From Eikenella halliae (GTDB taxonomy: Bacteria > Pseudomonadota > Gammaproteobacteria > Burkholderiales > Neisseriaceae), in the NCBI RefSeq assembly GCF_001648475.1, contig NZ_LXSQ01000006.1, positions 53,586-117,585 on the forward strand: a DNA stretch of 64,000 nt, written 5' to 3'. Both the position numbers and the translations under genes were made by a program. The notes beneath the pieces are model-generated. The model was not told where the DNA came from. It made no database searches and was given only the letters and a program-made list of their open reading frames with translations. Shown here piece after piece: positions 43,819 to 51,971 of this stretch. Within the stretch, counting starts at the first letter, position 1. Every line of letters starts with the position of its first letter.

Positions 43819-44080
43819 TTACAGGCTAACCAAAGAACAATCAACATTGGTTTGCCAACAGTATTGATGTAATCAGGCAACCACACTCCAAAATCATACA
43901 GCCACTCTTAATTCAGCATAAAATATATATAATTCATATATTAAAGAAATATTATGCTAATATATCCAATATAAATATTACCATTTACCAAAACACCATT
44001 CTTCCATAGCTATTTTCAATCGTACCTTCTTCCCATTTCAGGTAGCCTGCCGTTATTCCTCTCAGCAAGCTCCCACCGCC
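43819..44080. other. AT-rich gap between the two secreted-protein genes
   Basis: Very AT-rich, with several ATAATATT-like stretches near 43920-43980 that could hold the promoter of the next gene. One reverse DUS lies just upstream of that gene (near 44038). No gene seen. Confidence 0.5.
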
Positions 44081-44524
44081 ATGCCCACACCCCGCCTTAT
44101 TTCGCTTCTGCCCATTGTGCTGTTGTCTGCCGTTGCCCAAGCTGCACCAGATAACTGGCTGCCGCAGGCGCAGCGCATGAACCGTGAAATCGTGCGTAAA
44201 GAAGACCGCCGCGCCCGGCTGTATGAACATTTCCGCGGCAGCCTCTCCCAAGGCGAATCCAAACCCCGGCAAATCAACCTGCGTGCCGGCAAACACTACA
44301 CCTTCTTCGCCGATTGCAGCCGCCAATGCAACAACATCGATCTCACTCTGCTACGCGACGGACACACCCTTATCGCCGACACCGATCCCCATGCCTCCCC
44401 CATGTTCGGCTGGTATGCCCGCCAAAGCGGCCAATACACCCTCACCCTCACTATGCCCAACTGTATCGACCGCGTGTGCGACTACAGCATCCAAGTATTC
44501 GAAGGCAGCCAAAAAATCCTCTAG
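44081..44524 (+). CDS. Secreted PPC-like four-cysteine protein, member B
   Basis: A 147-residue protein with a signal peptide (cut near AQAAP, residue 22). It shares LRAGKHYTFFADCSRQCNNID with members A and C, and has a second cysteine pair C-x4-C (NCIDRVCDY). The segment after the signal (PQAQRMNREIVRKEDRRAR) matches member C more than A. The ribosome site is not obvious. Function unknown; probably periplasmic or surface exposed. Confidence 0.68.
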   Translation: MPTPRLISLLPIVLLSAVAQAAPDNWLPQAQRMNREIVRKEDRRARLYEHFRGSLSQGESKPRQINLRAGKHYTFFADCSRQCNNIDLTLLRDGHTLIADTDPHASPMFGWYARQSGQYTLTLTMPNCIDRVCDYSIQVFEGSQKIL

Positions 44525-44933
44525 CCGCCAAATCGGGGCGCGCAAAACTCGTGCAGATTTTGCCCAAACCCAACAAACGGTAACGGCATGGAAAGCCTTC
44601 GCCACAAATTTTTCAGGTAGCCTCTATATATCAGGCTGACTTTTGAACCAGCTGCCATGCTACTTTGGCAACAAGTTTGCTCCTTATCTACCGATATGCT
44701 CTCCCACAATACTGGATTCGGTACAGCCAGCATATAACGAGAGAGCCTGTCTATCCTACATTGCGGGGCGGTAGACAATTCAGTAGCGGAAACCTGCCTT
44801 AACAGCACTATCATCCCAATCCTGCTGAAGCACGCGTACAGGCAGCAACCATGCGTAGCAATATACAAATCAACAATATCTTGCGGAATACAACCGAAGG
44901 GCAAAACACTAGCGGAATAGTGAGACAACATGA
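44525..44933. other. Gap holding decayed sequence before a toxin fragment
   Basis: About 410 bp. A reverse DUS occurs near 44612. Open frames here are short or overlap on the opposite strand and have no recognisable product. This may be decayed coding DNA upstream of the toxin remnant. Confidence 0.4.
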
Positions 44934-45062
44934 CAAATCAGGAGATTACCTGACGGAAGAAACGTTAATGTTCGTAATTATAGTTCAGGAAATAGTGCTC
45001 CTACACTGGAAATTCAGCAAAGCAATAGTGAGAATATTAAAATTAAGTATAGGTATAAATAA
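44934..45062 (+). pseudogene. C-terminal remnant of a polymorphic toxin
   Basis: After a TGA at 44931, a 42-codon frame ends at the TAA at 45060-45062, which overlaps the ATG of the next gene (TAATG). Its residues, LPDGRNVNVRNYSSGNSAPT then LEIQQSNSENIKIKYRYK, resemble the C-terminal end of polymorphic toxin nuclease domains (PDG..V.VR...S.G..TLEI). No start codon and no upstream domain remain. The coupling to the following immunity-like gene supports the reading. Confidence 0.5.
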
Positions 45063-45526
45063 TGTTTAGTGCAATTAAATCTATTAATGCTCCAAAAGGA
45101 AGTGGCTTTTGGCTAGAAGCAATATTTATGGATGAAGGAAAAATTAGTATTTTATTTTCAAGTAATGACGATAGAAATGATTTAACAGAAATATCTATCG
45201 ATTGGGCTATTCATTTTCAAAGGACAGATGAATCATATAAAATCAATACATTTCATGAAATGGTTGCACCAACTCGTGGAAATGTGCACCCATTATTTAT
45301 GCAAGGAGAACGTTTTTTTGAAGTTATTGATAAAAAATATACTGAATGGGTTGTTGAAGACCACTATTTCCCATTAAAAGATTATGAAAAACTATATGTT
45401 TTCTTTTTTATGGAATCATATGTTGAGGTTATTAGTCCAGAGCCACCCGTATTTACCAAAATAAATAGCAAACATGAGTATTATGCAAATTTAAAAGAAA
45501 GAGTATGTTGGACACCTGATGAATAA
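45062..45526 (+). CDS. Probable orphan immunity protein
   Basis: A 154-residue acidic cytosolic protein, strongly AT-rich compared with its neighbours. It begins MFSAIKSINAPKGSGFW and has no signal peptide or catalytic motif. Its ATG overlaps the stop of a toxin C-terminal remnant, the usual toxin-immunity order. It probably neutralises a toxin delivered by related strains. The immunity family is not identified. Confidence 0.55.
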   Translation: MFSAIKSINAPKGSGFWLEAIFMDEGKISILFSSNDDRNDLTEISIDWAIHFQRTDESYKINTFHEMVAPTRGNVHPLFMQGERFFEVIDKKYTEWVVEDHYFPLKDYEKLYVFFFMESYVEVISPEPPVFTKINSKHEYYANLKERVCWTPDE

Positions 45527-45626
45527 TGATTAAGCATATAATGAATTAAGAAACTGCATATAAGATAGCCTGTAAACTACTAACTAAGGCTTCCAGGCTG
45601 CCATGAAATACATTAAAAACAATTAA

Positions 45627-46610
45627 ATGAATGTTTCAAAAGAAGAAGGCTATTTGGTTCTAGCCCCCATGCAGGGTCTGCTCGACCCCGTCATGCGCCG
45701 CCTGCTCACCGACATCGGCGGCTACAGCGAATGCGTTACCGAATTCGTCCGCATCACCCACACCCTACACTCCCGCGCCACCTGGCGGCGGCATATGCCC
45801 GAAATCGATCACGGCTGCCGCACCCACGCCGGCACCCCCTGCACCCTCCAGCTGCTCGGCAGCGACCCTGACAACATGGCCGCCAACGCCCAAGCCGCCG
45901 TGGCCGCAGGCGCGCAAAAAATCGACCTCAACTTCGGCTGCCCCGCTCCCACCGTCAACAAACACCAAGGCGGCGCCATCCTCCTGCGCGAGCCCGAACG
46001 CATCCGCCGAATCGTCTCCACCGTGCGCCAAAGGCTACCTGAAAACATCCCCCTCACCGCCAAAATGCGCCTCGGCTACGAGGATAGCTCACGCGCCCTC
46101 GAATGTGCCCAAGCCATTGCCCAAGGCGGCGCCTCCTCCCTGGCCGTGCACGCCCGCACCAAAATCGAAGGCTACCGCCCGCCCGCCCATTGGGAGCAAA
46201 TCGCCCCCATCCGCCAAGCACTCAGCATCCCCGTCATCGCCAACGGCGACGTATTCAGCCTGGCCGACTACCTCGCCATCCGCCGCACCAGCGGCTGCCA
46301 ACACGTCATGCTCGGGCGCGGCGCCGTCATCACCCCCGACCTCGCCCGCCAAATCCAGCGCCACAACCAAGGCCTACCGCCCCGGCCCGCCGGTTTCGCC
46401 GACTACCTCGTGTGGATACGCCGATTCTTCCAACTCTGCCGCGAACACGCCGGCGACACGCCCTACCCCGCCGCCCGCCTCAAACAATGGCTCGGCATGA
46501 TGAAAACCACCCACCCCCAAGCCGCACACCTCTTTACCCAACTGCGCCCCCTCACCTGCCCCCAACAAATCGAACAGCTGCTGGATAACTACCAGCCCCA
46601 GCCCGAATAA
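45627..46610 (+). CDS. dusC: tRNA-dihydrouridine(16) synthase DusC
   Basis: A 327-residue flavoenzyme that reduces uridine 16 of tRNA. The start of the TIM barrel reads VLAPMQGLLD, typical of DusC. The catalytic Cys105 lies in NFGCPAPTVNKHQGGA, and NGDVFS and MLGRGAV are FMN-binding loops. The helical C-terminal tRNA-binding domain is present. A DUS is translated near 46032. Confidence 0.93.
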   Translation: MNVSKEEGYLVLAPMQGLLDPVMRRLLTDIGGYSECVTEFVRITHTLHSRATWRRHMPEIDHGCRTHAGTPCTLQLLGSDPDNMAANAQAAVAAGAQKIDLNFGCPAPTVNKHQGGAILLREPERIRRIVSTVRQRLPENIPLTAKMRLGYEDSSRALECAQAIAQGGASSLAVHARTKIEGYRPPAHWEQIAPIRQALSIPVIANGDVFSLADYLAIRRTSGCQHVMLGRGAVITPDLARQIQRHNQGLPPRPAGFADYLVWIRRFFQLCREHAGDTPYPAARLKQWLGMMKTTHPQAAHLFTQLRPLTCPQQIEQLLDNYQPQPE

Positions 46611-46614
46611 GCAA

Positions 46615-46663
46615 AGGCTACCTGAAAACCAAGCCCCGCAAAGCCCAAACTTTCAGGTAGCCT
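46615..46663 (+). terminator. Inverted uptake-sequence pair after dusC
   Basis: AGGCTACCTGAAAA and TTTCAGGTAGCCT are separated by about 22 bases. Confidence 0.5.
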
Positions 46664-46679
46664 CAAACCGCACACCACC

Positions 46680-47408
46680 ATGCCCAAACTCTCCCGCCTC
46701 ATCCGCCGCAGCCTCCTCAGCCTGGCCGCCCTCCTCCTGCTCTACGGCGCCGCCGTTTGGCTGCTGCCCCGCATCAAAAGCCCCGGCCGGCCCGAAGGCG
46801 AACCCGAAATCACCGTATGGCTGCTCTCCAACGGCGTGCACACCGACATCGTCGTCCCCACCCTCAGCAGCGAAGCCGACTGGCGAGCCGTCTTCCCCGC
46901 CGAGCACACCCGCAGCCAAGAATACGCCCCCTGGCTCGCCATCGGCCTGGGCGACAAAAACTTCTACCTCACCACCCCAACCTGGGCCGACCTCCGCCTC
47001 AGCACCGCCCTCAAAGCCGCCACCGGCCTATCCAGCAACGCCGTCCACGCCACCTACTACCCCAGCCTCGAAGGCTGCACCCGCTGCGCCCCCATCCGCA
47101 TCAGCCGCGCCCAATACCGCCGCCTCGTTTCCTACATCCGCCAAAGCCTGCAATGGCAAAACGGCCGCACCCTCCCCATCCCCACCGATATGGTCTACGG
47201 CGAAAACGACGCCTTCTACGAAGCCGTCGGCAGCTACAACCTCTTCTACACCTGCAACACCTGGACCAACAACGCCCTCAAAGCCATGCACACCGACGCC
47301 GCCCTCTGGACCATTACCGAACAAGGCCTCTTCCACCACCACCCGCCCCAACCGCCATCCGGCGGAAACGAAGGGCTGCCGGAAACAACATCGCAACACG
47401 GCGATTGA
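46680..47408 (+). CDS. DUF2459 (TIGR02117) family protein
   Basis: A 242-residue protein with one N-terminal membrane anchor (about residues 11-30) and a periplasmic domain. Typical motifs are SNGVHTDIVVP, GLGDKNFYLTTPTW and TCNTWTNNAL, which carry conserved His/Asp and Cys/Thr residues that suggest a hydrolase-like fold. Function unknown in the family. It ends near a DUS. Confidence 0.8.
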   Translation: MPKLSRLIRRSLLSLAALLLLYGAAVWLLPRIKSPGRPEGEPEITVWLLSNGVHTDIVVPTLSSEADWRAVFPAEHTRSQEYAPWLAIGLGDKNFYLTTPTWADLRLSTALKAATGLSSNAVHATYYPSLEGCTRCAPIRISRAQYRRLVSYIRQSLQWQNGRTLPIPTDMVYGENDAFYEAVGSYNLFYTCNTWTNNALKAMHTDAALWTITEQGLFHHHPPQPPSGGNEGLPETTSQHGD

Positions 47409-47577
47409 GGCTACCTGAAAATACACCTTCAACGAAGTTCACACAGTCCGAATACAGCATCACCCAATCCCGCCGTTAAAGGCTACCTGAAAATTCAAAA
47501 GAACCGGCAAAACCAAACAACAGGATAATCACGCTACCCACCCGCCACATAAGCTATCACCCACAGCCCAAACAAAA

Positions 47578-47635
47578 AGGCTACCTGAAAACTCAGCTTC
47601 GCAGAAACTCGCCAAGCTAAATTTTCAGGTAGCCT
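47578..47635. terminator. Bidirectional uptake-sequence terminator
   Basis: AGGCTACCTGAAAA and TTTTCAGGTAGCCT enclose a loop with AGCTTCGCAGAAACTC. It lies between the convergent DUF2459 and tag genes, after two further single DUS copies (47409 and 47480). Confidence 0.6.
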
Positions 47636-47656
47636 TTCTCTTATGCCCACACCGCC

Positions 47657-48208
47657 TCAGCCCCGCAGCCACGGCGGATTGGCGGCAGCGGCGCGGGCGG
47701 CAGTGGGGCAGTCTTCGCTGTGTGCGCCTTTCAGGTAGCCTGTGCTCACCAAAAATTCGCGCACGATTTCGGGGCCGGTGAATTTGAAGGTGCGGCGGAA
47801 CAGCTTCACCCAATCGGCCAGCGGCTGCGGGTGGTGGCCGTCGAGCCAGTTCTTGAACGAACCGAATGCCTGTTGCAGCTGCAAGATTTGCTGCGCATTG
47901 TGGATGGCGGCATTGATTTTCAAGCGGTTGCGGATCACTTTCGCGTCGGTCAGCAGGCGTTGGCGGTCGGCTTCGCCGAAGGCGGCCACGGCGGCGATGT
48001 CAAAGCCGGCGTAGGCGGCACGCAGGCCGGCGGCACGTTGCAAAATCAGCGTCCAACTCAGGCCGGCCTGGTTGATTTCGAGCAGCAGGCGGCCGAAGAG
48101 TTCATTGTCGTCTTCGATGTGGAAGCCGTAGAGACGGTCGTGATAATGCTTGTTGGGGTCAGTGCTGTCGGCGGGCAGGCCGTTGGCAAGGGCGCAGTAG
48201 CTGTTCAT
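47657..48208 (-). CDS. tag: DNA-3-methyladenine glycosylase I
   Basis: A 183-residue base-excision enzyme that removes 3-methyladenine from DNA. The zinc ligands typical of Tag are visible: Cys5, a His in HYHDRLYGF, and the C-terminal pair GAHSEDC. The helix-hairpin region and NQAGLSWTLIL are conserved. It starts 4 bp after the DUF1294 gene and is probably its operon partner. Confidence 0.92.
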   Translation of the reverse strand: MNSYCALANGLPADSTDPNKHYHDRLYGFHIEDDNELFGRLLLEINQAGLSWTLILQRAAGLRAAYAGFDIAAVAAFGEADRQRLLTDAKVIRNRLKINAAIHNAQQILQLQQAFGSFKNWLDGHHPQPLADWVKLFRRTFKFTGPEIVREFLVSTGYLKGAHSEDCPTAARAAAANPPWLRG

Positions 48209-48212
48209 GCGG

Positions 48213-49355
48213 CTAGTTTTTCAGGAAGGCAAACGCGGGCGAGCCGATAAAGTACACCAGCACAACATAAGTGCCCACGGCGTTGAGCGCCACGCTAAAC
48301 CAAAAGGCGCGCACAAAGCGGATATTGGCGGTGTGCTGCTGATAACGCATCTGCGCCAACAGGCCGCCGGGCCAGCCGCCGAGCATGGCCAACAGGTGCA
48401 GCATGCCGTCGGGCACACGGGTGCGGCCGCTTTGGGCGCTGCGTTTGTCCGTGCGGTATAGAATAAGCAGCAGGCAGCTGGCCAGCAAATAGGCCGCGGC
48501 CAGCGGCAGGGAAATAAAGGACACGGCGGCAAGGAACAGCAGGATAAACGTGCCGCCGAGCAGGCTTTCGCTGAAACCGCCGCCCAAAATCGTGCCGGAA
48601 GAAGGGCTTTCACGGTCGGCCCAGCCCAACTCGTAGCCTTGCGGAATCACACGGGTGGCCACCCATTCGCCGCGCCGCCGCCCCAGCACAAAGCTCACCT
48701 GCTGGTGGTTGGCCGGGCTTTTATCGCGGAACACAAAAGCCGATTGCGGGAAAAACACCCGTGCTTTGATGGACTTAACCTTGATATAGCCCGATTTTTC
48801 CTCTTCGTTCCAGCGCACCACCTTGCCCACATAGGTTTCGCCGTTCACCAATTTATCTTGCCGCTTGGCCTGCTTGCGCTCTTTATGCAGCGCCTCTTCT
48901 TCTTCCGGGCTGCGCCGCTGCAGGCTGGACGTGGCGGCATTTTCCGCGCTGTCGAGCAGCCAATAGCCGCTAACGGGGTGGCTTTGCAACACGCCGCGCA
49001 ACACATCGCCCGGCTCGGGGGAAAGGTCGGTGGCAGCAAACAGGTCGCCCACCAAAAACACGCTCAAAGGCGGCTCGTCGCCATTGTTCACCACATCGGC
49101 CACGCCGGTGCGACCTGAGGCATCCCACACCCGCACCGCAGCATCCACAATCCGCCCCTCGCGCCACTTACGCCCCGGCTCGGCAACCTCCTCACCGCCA
49201 TCAGCCGCCGGTTGCACAGGAATTTCAGCCAACACGGCAGCCTGCGACTCAGCCACCACTGCGGCAAGCGTTTCAATTGCGGCAGGCTCAATCTCAGACG
49301 CCCCATCGGGCAAAGTTTGCGGCGCAATTTCGGGCAATTCGTTTTCGGTGTTCAT
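48213..49355 (-). CDS. DUF1294 membrane protein with cold-shock-like domain
   Basis: A 380-residue protein. After a low-complexity Ala/Glu-rich N-terminus come OB/cold-shock-like segments, the clearest at about 185-250 (GKVVRWNEEEKSGYI, then VFFPQSAFV). A C-terminal DUF1294 membrane domain follows, with GMLHLLAMLGGWPGGLLAQM between hydrophobic helices. Fusion of cold-shock and DUF1294 domains is common; the role is unknown. It is first in an operon with tag. Confidence 0.82.
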   Translation of the reverse strand: MNTENELPEIAPQTLPDGASEIEPAAIETLAAVVAESQAAVLAEIPVQPAADGGEEVAEPGRKWREGRIVDAAVRVWDASGRTGVADVVNNGDEPPLSVFLVGDLFAATDLSPEPGDVLRGVLQSHPVSGYWLLDSAENAATSSLQRRSPEEEEALHKERKQAKRQDKLVNGETYVGKVVRWNEEEKSGYIKVKSIKARVFFPQSAFVFRDKSPANHQQVSFVLGRRRGEWVATRVIPQGYELGWADRESPSSGTILGGGFSESLLGGTFILLFLAAVSFISLPLAAAYLLASCLLLILYRTDKRSAQSGRTRVPDGMLHLLAMLGGWPGGLLAQMRYQQHTANIRFVRAFWFSVALNAVGTYVVLVYFIGSPAFAFLKN

Positions 49356-49788
49356 GGCAGGCGGAAAATAGGATTTGTAAAAAGAGAAAGGCTACCTGAA
49401 AAGCACCCGCCTGCCAAGCAGCAAGCGGGTGTTGGGGGAATTTGCAGGCAATCTGTTGCAGGTATCGGCAAGGAAGCGGAGATTTCTCATTAAAAAGGCT
49501 ACCTGAAACGGAGATTTGCAGTTTCAGGTAGCCTGTTGACGGCCTTGAAGACTGAAGGCTTGAGAGCAGCCGTAGGTTGGGTTGATAAACCCAACATTTC
49601 AAGAGATGTGGTGGTTTCGTTGGGTCTCGACCCAACCTATGCTTACTGAGGCACACGCGAGGTTAACCAAGTGATATTTCGCATCATTTGATAAAAGGTC
49701 GTCTGAAAGCCGGAAAACCGTTTCAGACGACCTTTGTTTAATATGGTGTCTGTAATTTATAATTAAATCTTGCATGCGTACTACATTC
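49356..49788. other. Intergenic repeat cluster at an uptake-dialect boundary
   Basis: Holds a DUS near 49390, an inverted DUS pair (49496-49534), a 70-bp double hairpin with outer arms TAGGTTGGGT and ACCCAACCTA (about 49573-49639), and an inverted pair of AGGTCGTCTGAA (49696-49733). The last is a Neisseria-type uptake dialect. No gene seen. Confidence 0.7.
49696..49733. terminator. Foreign-dialect uptake-sequence hairpin 1
   Basis: AGGTCGTCTGAA and TTCAGACGACCT are inverted around 14 bases. This is the dialect reported for the N. mucosa group. Confidence 0.75.
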
Positions 49789-50081
49789 CTATAACTCTTC
49801 TGAATCTGAAATATCCTCAAATCCAACAATATCATTATCATGGTAGTTGATTAAAATACCGTATGGTTCAGCAATGGGTAGTAGACTTTCTCTAAATATA
49901 ATATCCCAATCTTTTGTTTTTTCATAAAACATAAACTCCGGAAAAGAAATCAATTTTTTAGTTTTGTCTAATTTATCTTTGTAATGATTAAATCCGAGTT
50001 TTTTGGGTTGGGTATATAGAATATTTTTTAAGAATAGTTCGGTTTTCGCTCTGAATCTGAGGAAAATTATTCATTTTGTTT

Positions 50082-50795
50082 GGGGCTGACGTAGATTAGC
50101 CCTAAATTCCACACCAATCCCGCAGGATTTTAAGCTGTTGAGACGGTGTGCCGAAGTTAAATCGAAACTCACATTCTTTCAAGAACAGTGGGAAAGATTT
50201 GCGGTCGATTCCGTTGTATTTGCGCAAGACGCGTTTTGCCTGATTCCAAAAATTCTCAATGCCGTTGATATGGTTCTGGCGGTCTGCAAATTCCTTGGAA
50301 TGGTTGATGCGGTGATGGATAAAACCGCTCACGTCCAACTTGTCGTAGCTGCTCAGGCTATCCGTGTAAACAATGCTGTCCGGCATGATTTTCTGTTTGA
50401 TAACAGGCATCAAAGTATCGGACTTGGCATTATCTACGACAACGGTATAGACCCGTCCGTTGCGTTTCAGGATGCCGAAGACAACCACTTTTCCTGCCGC
50501 ACCGCGACCACGTCTGCCTTTACGCCGTCCGCCGAAATAGCTTTCGTCCAACTCGACGGGGCCCTCGAAAACCTCATCGGCAGCCAAGGCCAAATGATGG
50601 CTGATGACCATGCGGATTTTACGGTAAAACAGAATAGCGGAGTTGGGCTGAATGCCCAAAATATCGGCAGCGGAACGGGCGGTAACTTGGAGTACGAAAA
50701 ATTCAAGCAGTTTATTTTGAACTCTCTTGCTTAATTTACAATTGGTTATCTGCATTTTCGTATGCCTAGCATAACTACTAATCTACGTCAGCCCC
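50082..50795 (-). mobile_element. IS1016-like insertion sequence (IS1595 family)
   Basis: A 714-bp element with perfect 18-bp terminal inverted repeats (GGGGCTGACGTAGATTAG and its complement). It is flanked by the 8-bp direct repeat TTTTGTTT (50074-50081 and 50796-50803), the target duplication size of IS1595-family elements. It carries one intact transposase. Confidence 0.93.
50102..50755 (-). CDS. IS1595-family transposase
   Basis: A 217-residue transposase with DDE-type motifs: ELDESYFGGRRKG, YTDSLSSYDKL and HINGIENFWNQAKR. It is close to IS1016 transposases of Neisseriaceae and Haemophilus. The frame is intact and fills the element between its inverted repeats, so it may still be active. 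Confidence 0.92.
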   Translation of the reverse strand: MQITNCKLSKRVQNKLLEFFVLQVTARSAADILGIQPNSAILFYRKIRMVISHHLALAADEVFEGPVELDESYFGGRRKGRRGRGAAGKVVVFGILKRNGRVYTVVVDNAKSDTLMPVIKQKIMPDSIVYTDSLSSYDKLDVSGFIHHRINHSKEFADRQNHINGIENFWNQAKRVLRKYNGIDRKSFPLFLKECEFRFNFGTPSQQLKILRDWCGI

Positions 50796-51012
50796 TTTTG
50801 TTTTGAATAAAGTTAAAATCTATTTTCTCCAAATTAAATGGTTGACTGACTTGAATAGAGAAAGACATTTCATTAAATATACCTTGAAGAAAAGATGTGT
50901 TTGTTGTTTCTTCAGTAATAAAGGTCAAGTTGCCCAGAGGGGTATGAAATTTACCCATATTAGTATCCTATATAAGGTATTAAATATTTAGAGTAAGCAA
51001 AATAGTTATTAA

Positions 51013-51040
51013 AGGTCGTCTGAAAAATTTCAGACGACCT
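51013..51040. terminator. Foreign-dialect uptake-sequence hairpin 2
   Basis: AGGTCGTCTGAA and TTCAGACGACCT are inverted around four bases, with short T and A runs. The rest of the 250-bp gap to the next gene is AT-rich without further features. Confidence 0.75.
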
Positions 51041-51207
51041 TTTCTTCAATATCCTCTAATTCGCTATCACTCTTTCTTTCAAAGTCTTCAATAATCTCTT
51101 TATAACCTTAATCCGTATCTTAATACCCTTGTGGGTTAGATAGATGAGCACTAATTTTTAAGAAATGTGATAGTTTATAAATAATAATGTAAGACATCAA
51201 TTTTGGT

Positions 51208-51780
51208 TTATTTGATATTTTTCATTATATTGGAAAGTTCTATTGGTACGGGTATATCATGTTCACTTGAACGTGAAATTTTTAGCAAATAGCTATGTAG
51301 AATAAATTCAAAATCAGAAAATATTTTTAATTTGATTAGGCAACATATTTTTAACTCTTGGATTTTTAAGTCTCGCCAATTTTGATGGCTGGATAGTTTT
51401 AAAAAGTAATTATCCGGAATTTGCTCTATCATATCAAGGCAATGATTAAATTCCTTTAAGTCATAATAAATATGTGCTAGGTAGGCTTTGGCAAACATGG
51501 CATTTTCAAAATCAGAAGTAGCCTTTTTAAAGGGAATTTTTGCTTGTTCTAAAAGGGAAATTCTATTTTTATCTTCTGATAGATTAGCTTTTAAATATAA
51601 GTTATACCCTAAAAGATATGGGTAATTATTTAAATTTAATAAATTATTTAGAAGATAATCTATCAGGATTAATTTTGTTCGATTCTCCTCAGTCAATTCA
51701 ATTACCTCAGTTATTACATAAGGATTGTTAGTCGATATTGAGTCTAAAGGGGAGTCGATATAGTCTAAAGCATTCATCAT
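51208..51780 (-). CDS. AT-rich protein of unknown function, possible immunity protein
   Basis: A 190-residue, wholly helical, Leu/Ile/Asn-rich cytosolic protein that may form TPR-like helical pairs (AYLAHIYYDLKEFNHCLDMI). It is very AT-rich like the rest of this island. Its start (two adjacent ATG codons) has only a weak ribosome site. Its place beside a broken immunity-type gene and foreign uptake sequences suggests a toxin-immunity or other accessory role. Confidence 0.5.
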   Translation of the reverse strand: MMNALDYIDSPLDSISTNNPYVITEVIELTEENRTKLILIDYLLNNLLNLNNYPYLLGYNLYLKANLSEDKNRISLLEQAKIPFKKATSDFENAMFAKAYLAHIYYDLKEFNHCLDMIEQIPDNYFLKLSSHQNWRDLKIQELKICCLIKLKIFSDFEFILHSYLLKISRSSEHDIPVPIELSNIMKNIK

Positions 51781-51927
51781 ATTAACTTATAGGTTGTACT
51801 GTTGCCTTATGATATATTCTCTGTTAGTTATATATTTTGCTATTGAATCATTCACTTACTTTACATCGATAATCGTAGGTTAGATCCCTAAAACCGTCAT
51901 TTTGTATATAACAGGTTTGTAATATAT

Positions 51928-51956
51928 GGGTCGTCTGAAACAGTTTCAGACGACTT
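51928..51956. terminator. Foreign-dialect uptake-sequence hairpin 3 (imperfect)
   Basis: GGTCGTCTGAAAC pairs with GTTTCAGACGACT and is followed by T residues. Each arm differs by one base from the 12-mer. It lies after the stop of mfd, reading out of the island. Confidence 0.65.
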
Positions 51957-51971
51957 TTTCTTTATTTCTCT

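Larger units (their letters stand above)
49789..50958 (-). pseudogene. Immunity-type gene broken by an IS and a frameshift
   Basis: Read on the minus strand from an ATG at 50958: MGKFHTPLGNLTFITEETTN and so on to FNLEKIDFNFIQNK, where the IS at 50082-50795 interrupts. Beyond it the protein resumes in another frame with KTELFLKNILYTQPKKLGF and ends FEDISDSEEL at the stop at 49789. Rejoining at the 8-bp target site does not restore one frame, so a further frameshift is present. The AT-rich composition and acidic end suit an immunity-type protein. Confidence 0.6.

Noticed and set aside
44521..44931. 136-codon minus-strand open frame
   Set aside because: It overlaps the toxin remnant region and translates a DUS and the tail of the opposite gene; the protein shows no plausible domain.
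44851..45069. 72-codon plus-strand open frame before the immunity-like gene
   Set aside because: It overlaps the toxin-like frame, which fits polymorphic toxin ends better and couples by TAATG to the next gene.
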